Shown here one piece after another: positions 10,427 through 17,972 of a stretch of DNA of 64,000 bases. The notes under the pieces were generated by a model, which saw only the letters and a program-made list of their open reading frames with translations, was not told where the DNA came from and ran no database searches. The translations under genes were made by a program, and so were the position numbers. The stretch is from Rhabdothermincola sediminis (GTDB lineage: Bacteria; Actinomycetota; Acidimicrobiia; Acidimicrobiales; Acidimicrobilacustridaceae): assembly GCF_014805525.1 (NCBI RefSeq), contig NZ_JACFSZ010000004.1, positions 169,966 through 233,965 on the forward strand, read 5' to 3'. Position 1 is the stretch's first letter, and each line of letters begins with the position of its first letter.

Positions 10427-10861
10427 ATGAGCGTCGAGATCGTCGAATGCGGGGTTGCCGCCCCCGAGGTGGTGGCGGCGTTGCAGCGCTTGACCCCTCA
10501 GCTCTCGTCCTCCAGCCCGCCACCGACCGCGGAGGAGCTGGCAGAGATCGTGGCCTCCCCCGCCACGGTGCTGTTTCTGGCCCGATCCGGCGGGGAGATC
10601 GTGGGCAGCTTGACGCTGGCGATCTTTCGCATCCCCACCGGTCTCCGGGCGTGGATCGAGGACGTGGTGGTCGACGAATCGGCCCGAGGACAAGGGGTGG
10701 GGGAGGCGCTCAACCGAGCGGCCCTGGAACGTGCACGGGCCGCGGGGGCACGCACCGTCGATCTGACCTCCCGCCCCAGCCGGGAGGCCGCCAACCGGCT
10801 CTACCAGCGGATCGGATTCGTGCGGCGGGAGACCAACGTGTACCGCTTCGAGCTGACCTAG
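10427..10861 (+). CDS. GNAT family N-acetyltransferase
   Basis: This 144-aa single-domain protein matches GNAT length. The acetyl-CoA motif appears as DVVVDESARGQGVGEALNRAAL (R/Q-x-x-G-x-G/A type), followed by ARAAGARTVDLTSRPSREAANRLYQRIGF, the typical motif B helix and tail. It transfers an acetyl group to an unknown amine. A TAGCGT box ends nine bases before the ATG and no ribosome site is seen, so a leaderless transcript is likely. Confidence 0.85.
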   Translation: MSVEIVECGVAAPEVVAALQRLTPQLSSSSPPPTAEELAEIVASPATVLFLARSGGEIVGSLTLAIFRIPTGLRAWIEDVVVDESARGQGVGEALNRAALERARAAGARTVDLTSRPSREAANRLYQRIGFVRRETNVYRFELT

Positions 10862-10942
10862 GGCTCGACAGGCGAGCGCGCTCCGGCGTGGCCCCGCCGA
10901 CCGAGGTCGACGAAACCACGCCGGTAGGGAGCGCGTACCCGC

Positions 10943-12268
10943 TCAGCGGGTGGCCATCGCGTGCAGCCCACCCGCCGAGACGTCCAGCCAGCCGGTGAGG
11001 CTGCCGACCCGGGCGGGTGTCGGCTGGCGAGCGGAGTCATCGGTCAGCCAGGTTTCGATGCTGGTTAGGCCGGGGCCAGGGTCGCCGTTGCCGAGCTGGC
11101 CGGCGGGGTTCCACCCCCAGCTCCACAAAGTCCCGTCGACCCGGATGGCGACGGCGAACCCGTAGCCGAGGGCGACCTTCGACCACCCTCCCGGTTCGCC
11201 GACCAGCGTCGGGGAGGCCCGAAGGGCGTCACCCGTGGTGCTCGAGGTGCCGAGGCCCAACCCGCCGGCGATGTTGTCGCCCCAGGCGAAGAGCGAGCCT
11301 GCCGAGTCGATGGCCATCGAGAAGCCGCCGTCGATGGGCGTGCTGCCCGCGACCGCCCGGACCCAATCGGCCTTCGTCCCCACCTGTGTGGGCTGGGGAT
11401 GGAAGTCGTTGACGCACTGCCACTGGCTGGCGTCCACCGGCGCGGCGCCGAGCCCGAGCTGCCCACGGCAGTTCTGTCCCCACGCGTACAGCCGGCCGTC
11501 GTCAGCCACGGCGAGCACGTGGGTCGTCAGCCGGCCTCCGGCACTGACCGATCGCCACGTGCCCGGGATACGGTTCGGCGTGGGATGGGGGTCGTCGTCG
11601 ATCGTCCCCGTTCCGAGCGCACCAGAGCTGTTGTTCCCCCAGGCCCACAGCGACCCGTCGGCCTTGAGGGCGAAGGAGGTCCCCGACGGGGTTGCCACGA
11701 TCGAGACCCAGTCCCGGTCCGACCCCACCGGGGTGGGGGTGAACCGCGGTTCGGTGTCGCCCACGCCGAGCTGACCGGAGCTGTTGTTCCCCCAGGCCCA
11801 CAGCGACCCGTCATTCTGGATGGCGAGCGAGTACGAGTCGCTCGTCTCCACGTCGACCCACCCGCGGCCGCCGGGGAGCTTCACCGGGTTCGGAGCCACC
11901 GTCACCGGGTTGCCGGAAGCGTCGAGTGCGCCCAGCCCGTAGGGGTTCACGCCCCACGCCCACATGGTCCCGCCCTTGCGAATGGCGATGGAGTGGGCGG
12001 TGCCGCTGGAGATGTCGCTCCAGGCCTGAGAGCCCGGCACCCGGGTCGGCGTGGTGAGCTCCGCGTCGTGCCGGGTCGGCTCCGATTCGGGTGTGAGGGC
12101 CATCCTGCCGTTGCCGAGTTGGCCGAACGTGTTGTTGCCCCAGATGTACAACCGTGGATTCACCGGGCCGGCCGACGCGAATGTGGCCGGTGACAGAGCT
12201 GCCACGGGGGCGAGCAGTGCGGCGAGCACGAGAGTCGCTCGTCGCCATCGAATCGTCGTGACACGCAT
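10943..12268 (-). CDS. Secreted RCC1-repeat (beta-propeller) protein
   Basis: 441 aa from an ATG at 12268 with GGAGG seven bases upstream. The N-terminus has arginines, a hydrophobic helix ATLVLAALLAPVAAL and an ASAG cleavage-like site, so it is exported. The rest contains about seven RCC1 units with the WGxNxxGQLGxG pattern, for example WGNNTFGQLGNG, WGNNSSGQLGVGD, WGQNCRGQLGLG and WGWNPAGQLGNGD. This predicts a seven-bladed propeller used for binding. No enzymatic motif is visible and the partner is unknown. Confidence 0.85.
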   Translation of the reverse strand: MRVTTIRWRRATLVLAALLAPVAALSPATFASAGPVNPRLYIWGNNTFGQLGNGRMALTPESEPTRHDAELTTPTRVPGSQAWSDISSGTAHSIAIRKGGTMWAWGVNPYGLGALDASGNPVTVAPNPVKLPGGRGWVDVETSDSYSLAIQNDGSLWAWGNNSSGQLGVGDTEPRFTPTPVGSDRDWVSIVATPSGTSFALKADGSLWAWGNNSSGALGTGTIDDDPHPTPNRIPGTWRSVSAGGRLTTHVLAVADDGRLYAWGQNCRGQLGLGAAPVDASQWQCVNDFHPQPTQVGTKADWVRAVAGSTPIDGGFSMAIDSAGSLFAWGDNIAGGLGLGTSSTTGDALRASPTLVGEPGGWSKVALGYGFAVAIRVDGTLWSWGWNPAGQLGNGDPGPGLTSIETWLTDDSARQPTPARVGSLTGWLDVSAGGLHAMATR

Positions 12269-12418
12269 GTCGTGCACCTCCAGAGCGGGGCGATCGCCGA
12301 GGGGACTGCGTCGCCGGTGATCGATGTGGGAGGGCATCGACGCGCATCGCTCGGGGGTTCAGGCATCACTCGGTGCACCGGAGAGCTTCCTGCGTAACTC
12401 GGGAACAGAACGGAAAAC

Positions 12419-13669
12419 TCACCCACCGATCCAGAGGTGACGCATCGCGGGGGGGCGGAGTGGAAGCGGTGCCGCACGACCGATGAAGAACCCTTGTCCG
12501 GCTCGCAGGCCCAGCGACCTCAAGGTGTGGAGCTCCTCGAGCGTCTCGATGCCCTCGGCGATCAGGGTGCTGTCGGTCTCGGAGCAGAAGTGCACCAAGG
12601 CGCTGATCAGTGACCGCTTGACGGGGGAGCGGTCGACATCGCTGATCAGCTGGCGCTCGAGCTTGAGGACGTCCGGTTCGAGCCACAGGATCCGCTCGAG
12701 GCTGGCAACGCCCGCTCCGGCATCGTCCACCGCGACCCGGGCCCCGATCTGCCTGAGTCTGGTCGCGGCGTCGCGGAGGGCCTCGGGGTCGTCGGCGCGC
12801 TCGTGCTCGGTGACCTCGACGATCACCCGTGCAGGATCGAACGACTGCAGCTCCCGGAGAAGGCGCGGTGATCGCAGCGCGCTGGGCGACGCGTTGACGG
12901 CGACGAACGCACCCTCCGGCAGTGCCGCGGCCCGCTCGACGGCCTCGGCGATGGCGGCGAGCTCGAGGTGGGTACGCAAGCCCACGTGAGCGGCGTCGGC
13001 CAGCCATTCGTCGGGCGGGCGGACCGGGGTGGTGGTGAAGCGGGCCAGCGCTTCGGCCCCGATGATGGCTGCGGTCGTGAGATCGACGATCGGTTGGAAC
13101 ACGATCTCGATCGACCGGGAGTCGATGATGGCCTCGATCCGCTGGGCGAGCTGCCGCCGGGCTTCGGCCTGCTCGTGCTCGCCGTGCTCGAGGTGGTCGA
13201 CCTTCGATGCCAGCATCTGGCGTTCTCGACTCAGCGCGACGTGCTGCATCCTGGTTCGCAACAGGTTCCGCACTCTCAGGGCCAGCTCCGTGTAGTTGAT
13301 CGGCTTGGTCAGGAAGTCGTGCGCACCGTGGGCGAGCGCCGTCTCCTTCGCCTGTTCGGTCACGTCGGCGGTGACCACCAGGACCGGTACGAAGTCATCG
13401 TCGTCGAGACGGCGGGTCAGCTCGTCGAGGAAGGTGATGCCGTCGATGATCGGCATGTGGAGGTCCAGGACCAGCAGGTCGGGTTCGAGCCGGTCGAGGT
13501 TGTTCAGCAGGACCCGGGGATCGGTGAGGCCGTCGACGTGCGGGTAGCCCGCACGCTGGAGCATCCGCTTCAACACGAGCACGTTGGTCGGCTCGTCGTC
13601 GACGATCACGATGCGGGCCTGGCAGGTGGCGTCTTCGCCGGCGGCGGGGCGGCACGCAGCGAGCGACAT
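12419..13669 (-). CDS. Response regulator with EAL c-di-GMP phosphodiesterase domain
   Basis: 416 aa. The receiver domain (about 18-140) has the acidic pair VDDE, phosphoacceptor D69 in LLVLDLHMP and Lys in FLTKPINY. A short coiled linker (about 141-175) leads to an EAL domain. EAL residues are present: EAL at 206-208, VNASPSAL, EVTEHE, VDDAGAG, LKLERQLI, AEGIET and a Gln in RAGQGFF. The enzyme should therefore be active, cleaving c-di-GMP to pGpG under phosphorelay control. The divergent histidine kinase encoded 216 bp away is the obvious candidate partner, though that kinase also has its own regulator. Confidence 0.88.
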   Translation of the reverse strand: MSLAACRPAAGEDATCQARIVIVDDEPTNVLVLKRMLQRAGYPHVDGLTDPRVLLNNLDRLEPDLLVLDLHMPIIDGITFLDELTRRLDDDDFVPVLVVTADVTEQAKETALAHGAHDFLTKPINYTELALRVRNLLRTRMQHVALSRERQMLASKVDHLEHGEHEQAEARRQLAQRIEAIIDSRSIEIVFQPIVDLTTAAIIGAEALARFTTTPVRPPDEWLADAAHVGLRTHLELAAIAEAVERAAALPEGAFVAVNASPSALRSPRLLRELQSFDPARVIVEVTEHERADDPEALRDAATRLRQIGARVAVDDAGAGVASLERILWLEPDVLKLERQLISDVDRSPVKRSLISALVHFCSETDSTLIAEGIETLEELHTLRSLGLRAGQGFFIGRAAPLPLRPPAMRHLWIGG

Positions 13670-13885
13670 GGCTCTCCTCTCGTATCCGGGGCCCCGCGTC
13701 GTGCGCTGGTGCGCTCATGGCACCGGGCGCACTGCCGTCCGCCATCCAGCATCGGCGCGCCAGCGGCTCGACGGAATGAGCCGATCAGCTCATCAAGTCC
13801 GGTCCCCGGTTGACCGACGCTTCCTTCCGGGTGGCGTTGTGTGTTGGTCCATCTAGCTGGACACGAGCCGGAAGGTTGACGACGC

Positions 13886-14605
13886 ATGGTCACGATCTCC
13901 GTGAACACCCCGGTCTCGGACGGCACCGCCCACACCGGGTCGTTCTGTTTGGATCTGGTGCGCTCCCTGGAGCACGAGCTGCGCGGTTCCGTGCACACGA
14001 TCGCCGGTTTCGCCGGCTTGCTCGGGCAAGGGCCCCTCACCGAGGACCAGCGGTTGGCCGTGGAGTGGATCGACCGTGCCAGCGGCACCATGGCCGTACT
14101 GCTCGAGGCCGTGAGCAGGGTGGTGCGAGCCGCGTCGAACCCCTGCCTCGACCTCAGGGAGGTCGATCCGCTGGACGTGATCCACGAGGTGTGCAGGCGG
14201 ACCACACCGCTGGCTGACGAGCTCGACGTCACCTTGATCGCCGCCGTCGAGTGCGCGGATGCCGTGCTCGGCGATCGGGAGGCCCTGGTGGAGATCCTCG
14301 AGCAGCTCGTGCGCAACGGGTTGCAGCACAGCGGGGCCGGGCGGGTCGTGTTGCGAGTCGCCGCGAGCGGGCCCGGGGCGGTGCGGTTCTCGGTGGAGGA
14401 TCCCGGTCGCGGGATGGGGGAGCTCGAGCTCGGGCGCGTCTTCGATCCCTTCGTCCGTTTCGGGGAACCGGGTCGGGGCAGCGGAGCCGGGTTGGGGCTC
14501 ACGATCTGCCGGCTGTTGGTGGAGGCTCTCGGTAGCAAGCTGCTGGCCAGTAGCCGGATCGATGTGGGGACGCACCTGTGGTTCGACCTACCGGCGAGCA
14601 CTTGA
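13886..14605 (+). CDS. Soluble histidine kinase without a sensor domain
   Basis: 239 aa. The H-box is close to the N-terminus: H30 in SLEHELRGSVHTIAGFAGLL. The catalytic domain has an N-box (LVRNGLQHS), a G1 box (VEDPGRGMGE), FDPFVRFGEPG and the G2 box GSGAGLGLTICRLL. There is no transmembrane helix and no PAS/GAF domain before the H-box, so the input must come from a partner protein or from the first 25 residues. It is followed 64 bp later by an OmpR-type regulator and faces the divergent EAL regulator. GGAAGG precedes the ATG. Confidence 0.87.
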   Translation: MVTISVNTPVSDGTAHTGSFCLDLVRSLEHELRGSVHTIAGFAGLLGQGPLTEDQRLAVEWIDRASGTMAVLLEAVSRVVRAASNPCLDLREVDPLDVIHEVCRRTTPLADELDVTLIAAVECADAVLGDREALVEILEQLVRNGLQHSGAGRVVLRVAASGPGAVRFSVEDPGRGMGELELGRVFDPFVRFGEPGRGSGAGLGLTICRLLVEALGSKLLASSRIDVGTHLWFDLPAST

Positions 14606-14669
14606 TTCCTCCGCCCCGTCGGCCGATGGAAGGGTTGATGGGAGCCGCCAGGTGCTCGGAGAGGTCACC

Positions 14670-15386
14670 ATGGGCACCCCGGCCGTGGCCAGTCGCCGAT
14701 CAGTGATGGGTGCCGCAGTCCTCCTCGTCGACGACGACGCCGCAGCACGTGCGCTGGCGGCGCAGGCCCTCACGATGGAGGGCTTCGAGGTGGCCGAGGC
14801 CTCGACCGCGTCGAAGGCTCGGGAGCTGAACGGTTCCCGCCGGTTCGACCTCGTGGTGCTCGACCTCGGCCTGCCTGACGAGCAGGGCCTGGACTGGCTC
14901 GTCGAGCTCAGGCGGGTCAGCACGATCCCGGTCATCGTGCTCACCGGGCGGAGCGGGGTGGAGGATCGGGTCGTCGGGCTCCGGCTGGGAGCCGACGACT
15001 ACCTCGTCAAACCGTTCGCACCGACCGAGCTGTCCGCCAGGGTGACCGCGGTGCTCCGGCGTGCCCGGCCCGCTCCCGTGCAGCGGTCGCTCGACTTCGG
15101 CGACCTGGTGATCGACGAGGCGGCGGGTGAGGTCCGGGTGGCGGGGAGGCTGGTCCCGCTCACCCGCAAGGAGTACGAGCTGCTGTGCCACCTGGCGTCT
15201 CATCCCCGCCAGGTGTTCTCTCGCGAGCAGTTGCTGGTCTCGGTGTGGAACTCCTCGTCGGAGTGGCAGCACCCGGCTACGGTCACCCAACACGTCCGTC
15301 GGGTTCGCCAGAAGGTGGAGGCCGAAGCAGGGGCCACCCCGCGGATCTCCACGATTCGGGGAGTGGGCTACCGCTTCGACCCCTGA
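14670..15386 (+). CDS. OmpR/PhoB-type response regulator
   Basis: 238 aa. The receiver domain has acidic residues LLVDDD, phosphoacceptor D65 (LVVLDLGLP), T in IVLTGRSG and K in DDYLVKPFAPTE. A C-terminal winged helix (LVPLTRKEYELLCHLASHP, FSREQLLVSVWN, VTQHVRRVRQKVE, STIRGVGYRF) binds DNA. It follows the histidine kinase on the same strand and is its likely partner. ATG 14670 was chosen; an inner ATG at 14706 (MGAAVLLVDDD) is a credible alternative. Confidence 0.88.
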   Translation: MGTPAVASRRSVMGAAVLLVDDDAAARALAAQALTMEGFEVAEASTASKARELNGSRRFDLVVLDLGLPDEQGLDWLVELRRVSTIPVIVLTGRSGVEDRVVGLRLGADDYLVKPFAPTELSARVTAVLRRARPAPVQRSLDFGDLVIDEAAGEVRVAGRLVPLTRKEYELLCHLASHPRQVFSREQLLVSVWNSSSEWQHPATVTQHVRRVRQKVEAEAGATPRISTIRGVGYRFDP

Positions 15387-15471
15387 GCGGCGGCGGCCCC
15401 GGCGAGAGTTTTCCGATTTGTGCTCGTTCGGTCACGCCGCGTTCTCGTCGCTCCGTGAGGATGAGCAGTGT

Positions 15472-15551
15472 CCCGGTCGAGGTGACGCCGGCGGAGTTCA
15501 CACAACGCCCCCGCATCCTTCCCGTCCCCCGCAGGCGTCACCTCGACCGGG
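15472..15551. repeat. Perfect 18-bp inverted repeat
   Basis: CCCGGTCGAGGTGACGCC at 15472-15489 and its exact reverse complement at 15534-15551 are separated by 44 bp. The repeat lies between the response regulator and the MFS gene, next to the decayed transposase. There is no U-tract, and the long loop argues against a simple terminator. It could be the ends of a tiny degraded element or a structured RNA. Confidence 0.7.
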
Positions 15552-15599
15552 TCCATCCCCCCCCGTGACGTGGACCCCGTCGGCGTGTCGGTCGAGGTC

Positions 15600-15995
15600 G
15601 TTCGGGTTTGTATGCGGGTGCCGCCGGTCGGGTTGGCCTTGGCGAACTCGATGATCGCGTCAGCAGGTGGCCGACCCTTGCCCGGGCCCGCGGCGGCGGG
15701 TCGACGCGTGAGCGGCCGAGAGATCGCTTGCCTGGAGATGCCGGCCACCCGGGTGACCACTATGGGTCGACGTCCGTGAGCGATCACTGCCCGGGCTGTG
15801 GACACACGGATGTTCACGTCCAGTCCCGCGAGAGTTCCCCCGCCACCTCCAACGCATAGGTCTGCTTCCCGAACGTCCACTGCAGCTTCCGCTTCTTCGC
15901 GTCATGAAGCCTCCGTGTCGCGCGGGTCGCGGCCCTTGTCGCGCGGCGTCGCCAACGTGGCCTTGCCACCCTCGAGCAGCCGATCCCGGCACTCA
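15600..15995 (-). pseudogene. Decayed IS3-type transposase fragment
   Basis: No intact gene occupies 15387-16150. Read on the minus strand in mixed frames, pieces look like an actinobacterial IS3-family transposase: DRLLEGGKATLATPR near 15980, then VAGISRQAISRP (helix-turn-helix-like) and ADAIIEFAKANPTGGTRI near 15610-15720, which recalls the ANPTDGTRM region before the catalytic core. Frames are broken and the DDE core is absent. This is an inactive remnant at the left side of the BREX island. Family assignment is from remembered motifs only. Confidence 0.45.
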
Positions 15996-16150
15996 GGTCG
16001 TGAAGCGCGCAAACGTTGCCTGACGCGGATGCCGCCCGACGCACCGTCGCACCTCGCCGGACACCGGCGCCGGGGTGAGGGTCGCCGTCGCAGGGCCCGT
16101 CGGCGTGCCAGGATTGGGCTCGGCTCTCGCCGGAACCACCCACCCGCCCG

Positions 16151-17761
16151 ATGAAGCGCTGGCTCCCACTGATCGCCCTCGCGGCCGCGCAGTTCGTGAT
16201 GGTCCTCGACCAGTCCGTCATGAACGTGTCGATCAGCCGCCTCGTCGACGAGCTCGACACCACGGTCACCACCATCCAGGCGGTCATCACCCTCTACTGC
16301 CTGGTGATGGCCATGTGCATGCTGACCGGGGGCAAGGTCGGCGACATCGTCGGCCGGCGCCGGACGTTCGTCATCGGTCTCGTCGTCTACGCGTGCGGGT
16401 CGGCGCTCACCGCGGCGGCACCCACGGTGGGCGTGCTCATCGTCGGCTGGTCGGTCCTGGAAGGCATGGGCGCGGCACTGGTGATGCCTGCCATGGCCGC
16501 GCTCACCGCCGGGAACTTCGAGGGCGCGCAGCGCAAGGCCGCCTACGCGGTGCTCGGCGGCGTGGCCGGCGCCGGGATCGCCGTCGGACCGATCCTCGGG
16601 GGATGGGCCACCACCGAGCTGTCCTGGCGGGTGGTGTTCGCCGGCGAGGTCGTGCTCGTCGTGGGCATCCTGGTGATGACCCGCTTCGTGGCCGACGCCG
16701 CAGGAGCCCGGTCGCGGCCGCGGCTCGACGGCGTCGGGTCCGTGCTGTCCGCCGCCGGCCTCGGCGCCGTCGTCCTCGGGATCCTGCAGTCGAGCACCTG
16801 GGGCCTCGTCGCGCCGAAGAGCTCACCGGTCGAGCCGTTCGGGTTCTCCCTGGCCCCGTTCGTGATCGCCGCCGGCGTGGTCCTGCTGTGGGGATTCGTC
16901 CGCTGGCAGCGCCGCCGTGAAGCGACCGGCACCGACCCGCTCGTGCACCTCGACCTCCTGCAGGTCCCGCCGCTGCGCGCAGGCCTCGCCGGCCTGGTGA
17001 CCCAGAACCTCATCCTCATGGGGGTGTTCTTCGTCGTGCCGCTGTACCTGCAGCTGGTGATCGGCCTCGACGCCCTCGCCACCGGCATCCGGATGCTGCC
17101 CGTGTCGATCGCGATGTTCCTCGCCTCCGCGGCCGGCTCCCGCCTGTCCTCGCGCTACCCCGTGCGATCCGTCGTGCGGGCCGGCCTGGGGACCATCCTC
17201 GTCGCCGTCCTGGCCCTGCTCACCACGGTCGAACCGCAGCTCGCGCGACCCGGCTTCGCGCTGGCCATGGGCCTGCTCGGAGTGGGCATGGGGCTGATGG
17301 CATCGCAGCTCGGCAACGTCGTGCAGTCCTCGGTCGACGCCTCCGGGCGGGGTGAGGCCGGTGGCCTGCAGTACACCGGCCAGCAGCTCGGCTCCTCCCT
17401 CGGGGTCGCCCTGGTCGGCGCCATCGTGCTCGCCGGCCTGACCGGCGCGTTCGTGGCGAAGGTGGACGCCGACGACCGCATCGGCGACGAGGTGACCACC
17501 CGGGTGATCACCGCGGCAGAGCCGGGCGTCGAGTTCGTCACCGCCGACCAGGTCGAAGCAGCCCTCCTCGCCGCCGGCATCGACGCGCCCACCACCCAGG
17601 CCGTCGTCGACAACTACGAGCAAGCCCAACTCCAGGCCCTCAAAGCCGGGCTCCTGGCCGCAGCGTTCCTGGCCCTCGTGTCGCTGTCGTTCACCCGCGA
17701 CCTTCCCCACACCGTGCCCGCCCCGGCGGGCGCGCGCCTGCCCGCCCACGACGGGAGCTGA
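16151..17761 (+). CDS. MFS transporter, DHA2-like (14-helix) family
   Basis: 536 aa with about fourteen hydrophobic segments. It starts MKRWLPLIALAAAQFVMVLDQSVMNVSI, a standard DHA2 N-terminus. It has a motif A-like loop (GGKVGDIVGRRRTF) and the antiporter motif C (GVAGAGIAVGPILGG) in helix 5. A cytosolic or periplasmic insert near the C-terminus (about 440-505) precedes the last helix. It likely exports drugs or metabolites by proton antiport. It stands alone between the IS3 remnant and the BREX operon. No adjacent regulator is seen. Confidence 0.88.
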   Translation: MKRWLPLIALAAAQFVMVLDQSVMNVSISRLVDELDTTVTTIQAVITLYCLVMAMCMLTGGKVGDIVGRRRTFVIGLVVYACGSALTAAAPTVGVLIVGWSVLEGMGAALVMPAMAALTAGNFEGAQRKAAYAVLGGVAGAGIAVGPILGGWATTELSWRVVFAGEVVLVVGILVMTRFVADAAGARSRPRLDGVGSVLSAAGLGAVVLGILQSSTWGLVAPKSSPVEPFGFSLAPFVIAAGVVLLWGFVRWQRRREATGTDPLVHLDLLQVPPLRAGLAGLVTQNLILMGVFFVVPLYLQLVIGLDALATGIRMLPVSIAMFLASAAGSRLSSRYPVRSVVRAGLGTILVAVLALLTTVEPQLARPGFALAMGLLGVGMGLMASQLGNVVQSSVDASGRGEAGGLQYTGQQLGSSLGVALVGAIVLAGLTGAFVAKVDADDRIGDEVTTRVITAAEPGVEFVTADQVEAALLAAGIDAPTTQAVVDNYEQAQLQALKAGLLAAAFLALVSLSFTRDLPHTVPAPAGARLPAHDGS

Positions 17762-17972
17762 TCCCCCCCCCAGCGAGGAGGGCCGCCGGCGTTGAGGCGC
17801 GGGGGCGTGACGCGGACCTCGGTGGGTGTTGCCGGGGCTCCCTGGCCGTCGGTGAGGAGAGGCGGGCCGGTTCGGGTGACCGGCCACGAACCGAACAAAG
17901 CCATGTAGAACATCAACCGAAGCTGACGCTGAAACCGTCGCCTACACCACGCGAGACTCGGCCAGTGATCCA

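Noticed and set aside
15387..16150. Several overlapping short frames between the response regulator and the MFS gene
   Set aside because: None is intact or has a credible start; the recognisable parts belong to a decayed transposase.
17762..17972. Possible small gene between the MFS and brxL genes
   Set aside because: No frame with a start signal or recognisable sequence; treated as intergenic between convergent genes.
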